A stretch of 56,492 nucleotides of DNA, taken from PSRI01 sp041484195. Lineage in GTDB: Bacteria; Bacteroidota; Bacteroidia; Chitinophagales; Chitinophagaceae. Both the position numbers and the translations under genes were made by a program. Under the pieces are notes generated by a model that saw only the letters and a list, made by a program, of their open reading frames with translations, searched no databases and was not told the DNA's origin. This document shows positions 1 through 7,593 of the stretch, one piece after another. The stretch covers positions 1-56,492 of the forward strand of contig JBGPHC010000028.1 of assembly GCA_041484195.1 (NCBI GenBank). Reading direction: 5' to 3'. Positions within the stretch are counted from its first letter, which is position 1. Each line of letters opens with the position of its first letter.

Positions 1-222
1 TCCCATAATGCTTACGGTAAGGATTGGACGAGGCATTTCAGGCCCTGGAGTGTTATTTATTGCGAATATTTTGATTCCAGGCATATGGCAATGAAAAGGG
101 AAAGGCAATTGAAAACTGCAACTGTGCGCAGGATGATTTGGAACAAAATTGAAAAGGAATTCAAGATTCTCGGATTTATGTTGAAAATTCGTGGCCGGAA
201 GGTTGGAGCGCAGGATTCATAG
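1..222 (+). CDS. GIY-YIG nuclease family protein, 3' end only
   Basis: The window opens inside this gene; frame 1 is open from base 1 to a TAG stop at 220-222, giving 73 residues. The visible part (GKDWTRHFRPWSVIYCEYF, then an AMKRERQLK segment) matches the C-terminal half of the small single-domain GIY-YIG proteins common in Bacteroidota, where a Trp/Leu-Val-Tyr strand is followed by a charged E-A-x-x-R-E-x-x-(I/L)-K helix. The GIY-YIG motif itself and the catalytic Arg would lie before base 1 and cannot be checked. The tail after the helix (about 20 residues ending GAQDS) is longer than usual. Small GIY-YIG proteins are presumed DNA nucleases, but the role of this type is mostly unknown. 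Confidence 0.75.
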   Translation, partial: SHNAYGKDWTRHFRPWSVIYCEYFDSRHMAMKRERQLKTATVRRMIWNKIEKEFKILGFMLKIRGRKVGAQDS

Positions 223-322
223 ACTCCACTTTAATCCGCAATAGTTAAAAGGATGAAATTGCGCTTTATCAGGTTTTATAGGATTGGGATTTTAAGTGAC
301 TTTGGATCTTCTATTCTTAAAT

Positions 323-354
323 AAAAAAAACCTTTCCGGATTATCCCGGAAAGG
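323..354 (-). terminator. Rho-independent terminator of the repeat-protein gene
   Basis: On the minus strand a perfect 9-bp stem (CCTTTCCGG paired with CCGGAAAGG, 331-339 with 346-354) closes a 6-base loop and is followed by eight T residues (323-330). It lies 58 bases beyond the stop codon of the gene at 412-1110 and points the right way to end its transcript. Confidence 0.85.
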
Positions 355-411
355 CTCCTCATTTTTCCAAAACCGACAACTTGAATTCCTAATGCTGGTA
401 CTCCAAAAAAA

Positions 412-1110
412 TCAATTCTTCGAGTCAAACTTGATCCTGTATCCCATTTCCAGATCAGCTTTCTTAACGAGCTCCGATGAAGGCATGCTGATCTTTGGAT
501 TGTTCTCTGCTTCAAAATCATTTGTCACTTCTATATCGGCTTTTGCGATCAAACTAGCAGAGGGTTTGGTAACCCTGAAATTTTCAAGGGCAAAATTTTC
601 AGTCATTTCATCGTCAGCCTGGCTTATATATTTCCCGGAGGGATTAACCAGATGCCTGGCGGCGTAGTCTGCAAAATCATTGTTCACTTCTTCATCGGCA
701 TGTGCTATGGCACTTGCAGATGGCGCTTTCCATGCTTGTTTGATAATGCTTGCATTGGCGCTCAAAACAAATTGGCGGAATGTTTCGTAATCCGCACGCA
801 TGCGACTTTTTTGATCAGGCAAGCTGAGATAGATGCCTTTATTTCTTATTGAAGAATTTTCTTTTGCCATATTCATAACAATATTTACTTCTTCACCATT
901 CCTAAGTTCCATTGCATGACCTGCTTTAATTCCCGTATCATTGGCATCAGCGAGATCTTCCTGATTATAGGACATAGCCGCAAATGAAGAACCAGTCAAT
1001 AAGATAATCGCGGCAAATTTGCTCATGTTATGTAGTAAACTGCTCTTAGTTACTGGTCTGGTTTGTTTGAGTGTTCCTGTTTGGGGATTCACTTTTGTTA
1101 TCGGTCTCAT
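412..1110 (-). CDS. Secreted hypothetical protein with five P-x7-A-D-x-E repeats
   Basis: 232 residues, no family recognised. A hydrophobic stretch (about residues 30-46) looks like a signal peptide. It would sit at the very N-terminus if translation began at Met29 (base 1026), so that start is a real alternative; the longer start is kept because a promoter with suitable spacing lies just upstream. The mature part carries five units in which Pro is followed exactly eight residues later by Ala-Asp-x-Glu: P98/AD106, P130/AD138, P157/AD165, P183/AD191 and P210/AD218. The periods are 32, 27, 26 and 27 residues, and the middle units add a following D/N-F. Such regular acidic helices suggest a repeat scaffold or binding protein outside the cytoplasm (inference). 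The gene is monocistronic, with its own promoter and terminator. Confidence 0.8.
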   Translation of the reverse strand: MRPITKVNPQTGTLKQTRPVTKSSLLHNMSKFAAIILLTGSSFAAMSYNQEDLADANDTGIKAGHAMELRNGEEVNIVMNMAKENSSIRNKGIYLSLPDQKSRMRADYETFRQFVLSANASIIKQAWKAPSASAIAHADEEVNNDFADYAARHLVNPSGKYISQADDEMTENFALENFRVTKPSASLIAKADIEVTNDFEAENNPKISMPSSELVKKADLEMGYRIKFDSKN

Positions 1111-1580
1111 TATCTTTGGTTTTGTACTGTAGCTTGTTATCTAATCATGTTGACGATACAAAGATATGTCTTTAAACAACTACTATGCAATACATGATAC
1201 TATATGAGGCTTGAATTGATGATGAACGGAATTATTTAATGATAAATGGATAAAACTGAATTGATTTTAGGAAATTAAGCTCGAGCCTGTTTGAATTTTC
1301 AGATTTTTTGTATTAAGAAATTAGTTCATAAATCTGATCCTAACTACCCCCTTTCCCAAAGAAAACTTGATTTCAGGTCTTTTTAATTAGATCGAGGCAT
1401 TTGGGAATTCCAATAAATGAAAACGTGGATTGTATTGTAACTAATTGTTTTATAATAACTTAACATCTTGGATTCAACCGTGTGCAAGTATAAAGCGGTT
1501 TGAAATAAAAGCGAGGTATAGAACAAATAGCAAAGTGATTTGATAATCAATTGATTACAAGCGATGCAGTTGACGTTCAA
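1111..1580. other. Intergenic stretch, 470 bases
   Basis: AT-rich DNA between the repeat-protein gene and the DUF1080 gene. It holds the promoter at 1159-1190 and a perfect 14-base palindrome, TAATCAATTGATTA, at 1544-1557 just past the DUF1080 stop codon. The 65-codon minus-strand frame at 1383-1580 has no start context or recognisable features and is not called. Confidence 0.5.
1159..1190 (-). promoter_or_regulatory. Bacteroidota-type promoter (-33 TTG / -7 TATCTTTG)
   Basis: On the minus strand TATCTTTG (1159-1166) matches the Bacteroidota -7 consensus TAnnTTTG. A TTG at 1188-1190 lies 21 bases upstream, within the usual spacing of the -33 element. Transcription would start about 40 bases before the ATG at 1110, which supports the longer start of the repeat protein. 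Based on sequence match only. Confidence 0.5.
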
Positions 1581-2234
1581 TCAATTTGGAAGTGGTTTAA
1601 CCAATATATTCCTGAAATAAACCTTGCTCTTGGGATCGTGGCCCTGCAATGCGAATGTTCCACTTGAAAGAACACGCTGTTCATCCTCTTTAGTTCTATG
1701 AACATTTTCAGGTTCTGTATAGTCCACTACGGTTTTGTCATTCAGTTTAATAGTAACTCTCTTCCCCATTACCTTAATATATTCGATAAACCATTCCCGG
1801 TCCTTTACATAAACTTCCTTCACATCATCAATCCCATATAAGCTGCCAGTCCTGCGCCAATCAGTATGGGAATTGTTCACCTGGACCTCATAACCCTTTT
1901 CGGGCCAACCACCTTGTTGAAAAGCGGTATGAAAATATATGCCGGAATTAGATCCTGGTTCAGTCATCACTTCCGCCTTAAACTCGAAATTCTTAAAGTC
2001 ATGATTTAGGACAGGCCCATCATAGAATAAATGTGCTGTAAGCCCATTAACTATGATCATTCCGCTGTCTACCCTGAATGTAGTGGCATTGTCTCCCACC
2101 TTCCAATCTTTCAGCGATTTTCCATCAAATAGGGGGATCCATTCATTCTCAGAATCCTTTTTCTTACCAATAAAGGAGAAGAGGAAAAGACTCAAAGCGA
2201 TGGAAAGAACAAAATACTTCTTGCTTAATTGCAT
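1581..2234 (-). CDS. Secreted DUF1080 / 3-keto-disaccharide hydrolase domain protein
   Basis: 217 residues. The N-terminal MQLSKKYFVLSIALSLFLFS is a signal peptide. Residues about 31-215 form a DUF1080 (3-keto-disaccharide hydrolase, PF06439) domain, a concanavalin-like beta-sandwich: W-I-P-LFDGKSLKDWK near its start, then GSNSGIYFHT, YEVQVNNSH, TGSLYGIDDV and the closing strand pair GTFALQGHD...VYFRNILVKPL. The length is typical for single-domain members. Family members hydrolyse 3-keto-glycosides or bind carbohydrate outside the cytoplasm; the substrate here is unknown. It stands alone, without the glycoside dehydrogenase or transporter that sometimes accompanies it. No terminator was recognised downstream. 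Confidence 0.88.
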   Translation of the reverse strand: MQLSKKYFVLSIALSLFLFSFIGKKKDSENEWIPLFDGKSLKDWKVGDNATTFRVDSGMIIVNGLTAHLFYDGPVLNHDFKNFEFKAEVMTEPGSNSGIYFHTAFQQGGWPEKGYEVQVNNSHTDWRRTGSLYGIDDVKEVYVKDREWFIEYIKVMGKRVTIKLNDKTVVDYTEPENVHRTKEDEQRVLSSGTFALQGHDPKSKVYFRNILVKPLPN

Positions 2235-2564
2235 ATATATGGTCTATCTCACTAATGAAGCTACAGTATTTGGTATAATACCTAAAAAATTTGTTGCTTA
2301 TCTGCAGGCATTAAATGGATTCCTCTGGCTCCCGGCAATTTGCTCATTGTGAGTAATTGTCATTATCCCCGCCCTATTCTCTACGGTACCGTACATACGG
2401 AGATCGTTTCTTCCCTTTTAGACGATCTATGACCCGAAGGATTATAAAGGGTTTCAAGTTTCTATTTGGCTGAGTACCAATAAGCCTGGTCAAAGTATAA
2501 TTTCCACTTCAAACTTTCGTTAATAAATTCTAATCTCTTCCCCCAAAACCAAAAAATTTGAACC
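2235..2564. other. Divergent intergenic region, 330 bases
   Basis: Control region between the divergent DUF1080 and coiled-coil genes. It contains a perfect 12-base palindrome TACGGTACCGTA at 2382-2393 and, just after it, a 7-base inverted repeat AGATCGT/ACGATCT (2401-2407 and 2422-2428). These could be operator sites, but no repressor gene is nearby. No clear TAnnTTTG promoter was found on either strand. Confidence 0.4.
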
Positions 2565-2933
2565 ATGTGCGTGTTTAACAATTATATCCAAATGCAGGAA
2601 GAATTAAAAGAGCTACAAAAGGATGCCCGAACTGCATCCAGGAACTACGACGACGAATTGAGGCTTTTTCAGAAAAAAAGTGTCATTGATTCTTTCAATG
2701 CGGAAAAAGTGAAAGCGAAATATGATGCGTACCAGGAATCTAAAGAAAAAATATTGAGGAAGCAGGAAGAGATTCAATTTCTTCAACAACAGCTCGCCGA
2801 TTATTTGACGGCCATGAATGGAATGGCAATCCGCCACAAGCATTCCAGGGGCGAGGTTGAAGAGACACTGATCTTTGAAATGGAAACTAATGATTTGGGC
2901 GAAAAGAATCTCGTTATTGCAAAAGAAGATTGA
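2565..2933 (+). CDS. Small coiled-coil hypothetical protein
   Basis: 122 residues, family not recognised. Residues about 10-80 are a long charged helix rich in Glu, Lys and Gln with heptad-like hydrophobic spacing (EELKELQKDAR, KEKILRKQEEIQFLQQQLADYL), so a coiled coil is likely. The last 40 residues form a short beta-rich tail (EETLIFEMETN, KNLVIAKED). There is no signal peptide or membrane segment, so it should be cytoplasmic. Met10 (base 2592) is an alternative start. It is transcribed alone and faces the OmpA-like gene tail to tail. The composition and the clear gap on either side argue that it is real. Confidence 0.6.
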   Translation: MCVFNNYIQMQEELKELQKDARTASRNYDDELRLFQKKSVIDSFNAEKVKAKYDAYQESKEKILRKQEEIQFLQQQLADYLTAMNGMAIRHKHSRGEVEETLIFEMETNDLGEKNLVIAKED

Positions 2934-3047
2934 CGGGATTTCTCCGATCTTTCCTATCCTGCAAATACTTATCTGATGAAATAATCTGATTGAAATAATT
3001 AAGGGGAATTGTCAACTTTCTGCATCCTAAAGCCTCCCGGCAGATTC

Positions 3048-4655
3048 TCAATTCTTCAATATTGTAAATTCTACCCTTCGATTCAATTGTCTGCCTTCAT
3101 CGGTATCATTGGTAGCTACGGGTTTGGTTTCTCCATATCCATGGGAAGTAATCCTGCTTTGTGATATTCCCTTCGAGATAATATAATCCATGACTGATTT
3201 CGCTCTATTGTAACTCAAATTGAAATTATATTCATCCGAACCTCTGCTATCAGTATGAGCACTCATTTCGATTTCCATGGCCGGATTTTCATTCAATAAT
3301 TTTACAACTCTGTCTAATTCCACAAAGGATTCCGGCCGCAAGTCCCATTTGTCGAAATCAAAAAATACATTGTTCAATCTGATCACCTGTCCAATTTCGA
3401 TAGGTACCAGGTAAAGGTCCTTATGAATCTCTTTGTAGCCTGCTTTTACGAGTGAATCCAAATTCAGGTTTTCGGAAACGGCAAAAAATTTGTCTGCCGT
3501 GGCCCTGATGCTGTAGTTCTTATCGTAAGGCAATACAATTTTGAACGCGCCGTCAGTTTCATTGCTCAGGCCATTGCCTACCTGCACACCATCAGGCAGA
3601 GTTTCATAGATTAACGAAGCGCTCAATGGTTTTTTGGTTTTTGCATTATATACATTGCCGCTTACTAATACAACGGGATCAGGTTTTTCTTTTTCCATCA
3701 ATTGCACCCGCACAATATCACTTTCGCCATAGGAGTGAAGCCGGGTACTCATATATGCATATTCACCTCCTGCATCCAGAGTGAAGAATGCATCCCAGTC
3801 ATTGGTATTAATGGGCGCTCCCAGGTTTACAGGGTCACTCCATTTCTGCCAACTCTTATCCAATCGTTTCGTCATCCATATATCATTACTTCCCAGTCCA
3901 CCGGGGCGATTGCTGCTAAAGTATAATGTCACTCCATCCGACGCGAGGTAGGGCGTCATTTCATCATATTCCGGAAAATTTATTTTCTTGCCCAGGCTTT
4001 TGGGCTCTGACCAGGCGCCGTTTTTTTCCAAAAAGCAAACGAAAATATCGTTTATATAACTTCCTTGTACAGGTGTCATATACAACAAAAGCGTTTGCCC
4101 GTCGTTTGCCATGGATGCACCCGATTGATTTCCCCTGTCATATTTATCATAATTTTTTATGAGTAGCAAATTGGGTTCGCTCCAATTGTCATCTTGCTTT
4201 CTGAAACTCATGCTGACCCCCTTTCCTAAAAATGCGCCATCCCGAAATGCGCCTCTGATCAGGATCCTGTTATTATCCGGAGAAATCCAGTACACGGCAT
4301 TGTAGTGGGTTGTATTCAAAGGGTATCCCAAATGAATTGCTTCACCCCATTTGCCACTGCTGTCTTTTTCAGAATACCAGATGTCTTGTGAATTTGGGAC
4401 TGAATTGTATTTGGTATTTAAGGGATGATTCTGACAAATGAAGAACAAGCGTTTTCCATCGGGAGAAATAGTGGGCCTTAATTCAGGCAGTTCACTGTTG
4501 ATATTCAATCCTAAATTTTCAATCTTGATAATGGTAGAAGTTGTAATAATATTTTCTTTTTGAGGCTTGAGTCCACCTGTGGTATTATTCGAAGGTTGGG
4601 CTGCCGCAATTTGATTGGCAAGAGATAGAAGCAGGATAAGAGCTGGGTTTCTCAA
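3048..4655 (-). CDS. PD40 repeat / OmpA-family envelope protein
   Basis: 535 residues. The only start giving a signal peptide (MRNPALILLLSLANQIAAAQ) is a TTG at 4653-4655; an in-frame stop lies seven codons upstream, so no ATG is available. Residues about 55-320 contain WD40-like PD40 beta-propeller repeats (SPDNNRILIRG; DGVTLYFSSNRPGGLGSNDIW), residues about 328-420 a carboxypeptidase-regulatory-like beta-sandwich, and residues about 430-535 an OmpA C-terminal peptidoglycan-binding domain (FFDFDKWDLRPES, SAHTDSRGSDEYN, NLSYNRAKSV, NRRVEFTI). This order is frequent in Bacteroidota and probably anchors an outer-membrane or periplasmic complex to the wall. Related proteins occur with PorP/SprF-type secretion genes, but no such partner is visible here. 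Confidence 0.9.
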   Translation of the reverse strand: MRNPALILLLSLANQIAAAQPSNNTTGGLKPQKENIITTSTIIKIENLGLNINSELPELRPTISPDGKRLFFICQNHPLNTKYNSVPNSQDIWYSEKDSSGKWGEAIHLGYPLNTTHYNAVYWISPDNNRILIRGAFRDGAFLGKGVSMSFRKQDDNWSEPNLLLIKNYDKYDRGNQSGASMANDGQTLLLYMTPVQGSYINDIFVCFLEKNGAWSEPKSLGKKINFPEYDEMTPYLASDGVTLYFSSNRPGGLGSNDIWMTKRLDKSWQKWSDPVNLGAPINTNDWDAFFTLDAGGEYAYMSTRLHSYGESDIVRVQLMEKEKPDPVVLVSGNVYNAKTKKPLSASLIYETLPDGVQVGNGLSNETDGAFKIVLPYDKNYSIRATADKFFAVSENLNLDSLVKAGYKEIHKDLYLVPIEIGQVIRLNNVFFDFDKWDLRPESFVELDRVVKLLNENPAMEIEMSAHTDSRGSDEYNFNLSYNRAKSVMDYIISKGISQSRITSHGYGETKPVATNDTDEGRQLNRRVEFTILKN

Positions 4656-4934
4656 ACGACTGGATTTTAAACCCTAATAACGTAAAATGCTAATTAATAA
4701 TACATTCTGTGTTAGCTTAATTGGCGTCTGGTTAAGAATTTCACCCATTTCCCGATTAATTGATCATTTTTTGACTTTTGTGAAAATTGGGAAACCAGCA
4801 GATCCATTAGATTGAATACCCACGAGTTCAGAAATGATTGGGAATTCAAGTGATAATGAATCGTCAGTAGAAATCAACAGACTATTGTCAATTCGCTGGT
4901 ATTTCTCAGGAATTTGAAACGATAGAAAATGGAT

Positions 4935-5915
4935 CTATTTTTTACCAGTTTCCCGTGTTATCGTTTCCTGAATGGCCTGCAGGAGTGAGAGCGTGCCTGG
5001 AGCATCCTGCAAAATTTGCCAGATCATGACGCCACCGGCATTTTGGAGTGCCAGGGAAGTTTTGTTCCTGATTGTGGTTGATCCATTATAATAGATGGTG
5101 CCACCTGTTTCGGGGTCAACGAAATCCTGATTTTCTGATCCTGGGAATGAGCTTACAATTTGGACGTAAGACATGCTCTGTCCATACTTCGTTCCGAAGC
5201 AATAGCCGTAAAAGGGAAGTCCCAGGTTGACTTTATTCTTGGGAAGGCCCCTGTCAACAGTCCAATACTTCAAATCTTCTTCTGCCTTTGAAAACGTGGA
5301 GTGCGGTCCGGGGTTCTCGGGCCTCCAGGGTCCTGTCTGGTCATATGACATTATATTGACGAAGTCGAATTTTCTCAATGCGCGTTTACTTATCAACTGT
5401 CCGTTCCAGGTAGCCAATGCTGCGGTCAGTAATTTGCCGGCTGGTCTCAATTTACCGGACAGGGTTTTAATAAAACCGGCATAGTGCTCGTCAATGGCAT
5501 CGTTTTCCAAATCCACGTCAATACCATCAAGGTTATAATTAATGCATAGTTGAAAAAGTTTTTCTATAAAAGCTTTCCTTTGGCTTTTTAACAATAATCG
5601 GGCATAATAGGGATTGGGTGAGCCTCCACCTATTGAAGCCATCACCTTTACTCCTGAAGAATGGGCTTCATTGACCAGTTCTTCCATTCTTGGTGGAATG
5701 ATGAGCTGGCCGGAGGAATCCGGATTGATGAAAGCAATATTCAAATGCGTCAGCTTTTGAAACGGAAGTATTTTAAAATCCAGGGAGTCATTGCGCAAGG
5801 GTAAATAGCCAATGACGCGAAACTGGGCCTGATTAACATTGGAGAAGCAAATTAAGATTAGGATAAGCAGGGCCTTACATCCTGAAATTTTCTGCATTGT
5901 GATCGCTGATTTCAT
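4935..5915 (-). CDS. Secreted GH18 family glycoside hydrolase (chitinase-like)
   Basis: 326 residues with an N-terminal signal peptide ending near residue 30 (VNQAQ). The GH18 barrel signatures are complete: SIGGG at 94-98 on strand 3; the catalytic DGIDVDLE motif at 130-137, with D130, D133, D135 and the acid/base E137 all present; and MSYD at 189-192. The fold ends with a strand giving GVMIWQILQDAP, which supplies the conserved Trp. Chitin or peptidoglycan-type N-acetylglucosaminyl linkages are the likely substrate; the short length, without carbohydrate-binding or insertion domains, also fits endo-N-acetylglucosaminidase or spore-type GH18 proteins. Met7 (base 5897) is a possible start. 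It lies 112 bases downstream of the OB-fold gene on the same strand and could share its transcript. Confidence 0.92.
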   Translation of the reverse strand: MKSAITMQKISGCKALLILILICFSNVNQAQFRVIGYLPLRNDSLDFKILPFQKLTHLNIAFINPDSSGQLIIPPRMEELVNEAHSSGVKVMASIGGGSPNPYYARLLLKSQRKAFIEKLFQLCINYNLDGIDVDLENDAIDEHYAGFIKTLSGKLRPAGKLLTAALATWNGQLISKRALRKFDFVNIMSYDQTGPWRPENPGPHSTFSKAEEDLKYWTVDRGLPKNKVNLGLPFYGYCFGTKYGQSMSYVQIVSSFPGSENQDFVDPETGGTIYYNGSTTIRNKTSLALQNAGGVMIWQILQDAPGTLSLLQAIQETITRETGKK

Positions 5916-6027
5916 TAAACTTATCTTGTTGGATGACTTTTAACATAAAAGTGTAGAGCTTTACTGTATGGGATCAGCCGGCAATTGATTGATGCGAAAC
6001 GCGATGAGCTTTGGCCTGGATTAGGTT

Positions 6028-6387
6028 TCACTTGATCCTTATCTGCGTACTATCCGTGAGAACGATTTCCGGCTTGCCCTTGTAATCCTTTATGTCTCCT
6101 GTAACGCATACATCTTTATCTATCAGAAATTCTTCCGGTTTGAAGGCAAAATTTTTCCTGTCATTCGCAAAAATCACAAAAGTGAATGGATTATTAGGGT
6201 AAGCTGCTCCCATGTTTAGAAGCGTTGGCCCATCCTTGGCATTTTCCAAAAATCTCCCTCCAAATACTTTCCCACAGACCGTTTTCTTTTGTCCAATGAA
6301 TTTCGAAGCTTCTTCGGGACCCACGGTTTGAGCACGCAGACTTGACATCAGGAAGCATAGGATGACCATTGCAAAAATTCTTCTCAT
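6028..6387 (-). CDS. Small secreted OB-fold-like hypothetical protein
   Basis: 119 residues. MRRIFAMVILCFLMSSLRAQ is a signal peptide. The rest reads as a small OB-type beta-barrel: a strand KTVCGKVFGGRFLE, a segment PTLLNMGAAYPNNPFTFVIF, then KDVCVTGDIKDYKGKPEIVL. This pattern, in which a VCGKV strand pairs with a VCVTGxIxxYKGKPxI strand, is common in Bacteroidota periplasmic proteins of unknown role. Two Cys residues (in TVCGKV and DVCVTG) could form a disulfide. TAGGTTTG at 6404-6411, just upstream, fits a -7 promoter element, although no good -33 element is present. Confidence 0.8.
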   Translation of the reverse strand: MRRIFAMVILCFLMSSLRAQTVGPEEASKFIGQKKTVCGKVFGGRFLENAKDGPTLLNMGAAYPNNPFTFVIFANDRKNFAFKPEEFLIDKDVCVTGDIKDYKGKPEIVLTDSTQIRIK

Positions 6388-6555
6388 GGCATGAAATTTT
6401 TCCCAAACCTATGAAATACCGGTTAAATATGCTTCTAAGTCATAGATTGATTTGGCTAATAAAATATCCGTTTATTTAATCGATAATGGCAGGAAAAATT
6501 GGGAACTTGGAGCAGCATACATGAATATGCAATTGCTTAACGATTAAGTAATAAT

Positions 6556-7533
6556 ATGAAAGCCGTCGTCATCAAAGAACCCGGGGGCCCTGAAGTGTTG
6601 CAAATTCAGGATTTTCCCGATCCGGTTCCGCAGGCTGGGGAAGTACTAATTGATGTAAAGGCGGCCGGGGTTAACCGGTCGGATATATTTCAGCGAAAAG
6701 GGAATTATCCTCCTCCTCCTGGGGTGGTAAGTGATATTCCCGGATTGGAAGTGGCCGGAATTGTGTCAGATTTGGGTCAGGGATCGCAAAGATGGAAGAT
6801 AGGTGACAGGGTCTGTGCCCTGGTTTCCGGAGGGGGATATGCTTCTACAATTGCCGTGGACGAAAGGCATTGCCTGCCACTACCCGTAAAAGTTAGTTTC
6901 ATTGAGGGGGCTGCCCTGCCCGAGGGCCTTTTCACCATATGGCATAATGTGTTCCAGCGCGGACGACTTCAACCGGGAGAATCCCTGTTGGTGCATGGCG
7001 GCAGCGGCGGTGTGGGTTGTATAGCCATAAAATTGGCGACTGTGCTTGGCTCACGGGTTTATGCCACTGCAAGTAACGAATTCAAATGCAAGGCCTGCAT
7101 GGATTGGGGAGCAAGCGCATGTTTCAACTACCATAAAGAAGACTTTGCGACTATATTGAAAAATGACGGCGTTGATGTGATCCTGGATATGGTTGGCGGT
7201 GACTATATCGGAAAAAATTTATCCATCCTGAGACCCGACGGTCGCCTGGTATTCATCAATGCCATGAAAGGACCAAATGGAGTATTCAATGTATTCGATA
7301 TCATGCAACGCAGGCTCACCATTACCGGTAGCACACTCCGGCCCCGATCCGCCTTGTTCAAAGCCGAACTTGCCGGAGAAATTGAAAATAGAATCTGGCC
7401 ATTGGTCGCAGAAAGGAAAATCCTGCCCCATATCAGTGCAACATTTTCATTGAAAAATGCGGCGCATGCACACCAGTTTATGGAGAATGGCAAACATATA
7501 GGAAAAATTGTACTAGATCTGGATTCTGATTAA
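6556..7533 (+). CDS. NAD(P)H-quinone oxidoreductase, zeta-crystallin / PIG3 type
   Basis: 325 residues, the usual length of zinc-independent medium-chain dehydrogenases of the QOR/PIG3 group. The N-terminal GroES-like domain has the characteristic GVNRSDIFQRKGNYPPPPG segment, and the Rossmann domain begins with the nucleotide-binding loop VHGGSGGVG at about residues 145-153. The Cys/His zinc ligands of alcohol dehydrogenases are absent. Enzymes of this group reduce quinones or enones with NADPH in the cytoplasm. The gene is followed by the MG2/plug gene on the same strand after 60 bases; the two probably have unrelated jobs. Confidence 0.93.
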   Translation: MKAVVIKEPGGPEVLQIQDFPDPVPQAGEVLIDVKAAGVNRSDIFQRKGNYPPPPGVVSDIPGLEVAGIVSDLGQGSQRWKIGDRVCALVSGGGYASTIAVDERHCLPLPVKVSFIEGAALPEGLFTIWHNVFQRGRLQPGESLLVHGGSGGVGCIAIKLATVLGSRVYATASNEFKCKACMDWGASACFNYHKEDFATILKNDGVDVILDMVGGDYIGKNLSILRPDGRLVFINAMKGPNGVFNVFDIMQRRLTITGSTLRPRSALFKAELAGEIENRIWPLVAERKILPHISATFSLKNAAHAHQFMENGKHIGKIVLDLDSD

Positions 7534-7593
7534 TCATAAGGATGAAATAAATGAGTAAAGGCTCGCATTTTTTTCGTAAATTGTATACTCAGT

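Noticed and set aside
1383..1580. 65-codon minus-strand frame after the DUF1080 gene
   Set aside because: AT-rich, odd composition, covers a palindrome, and no start context.
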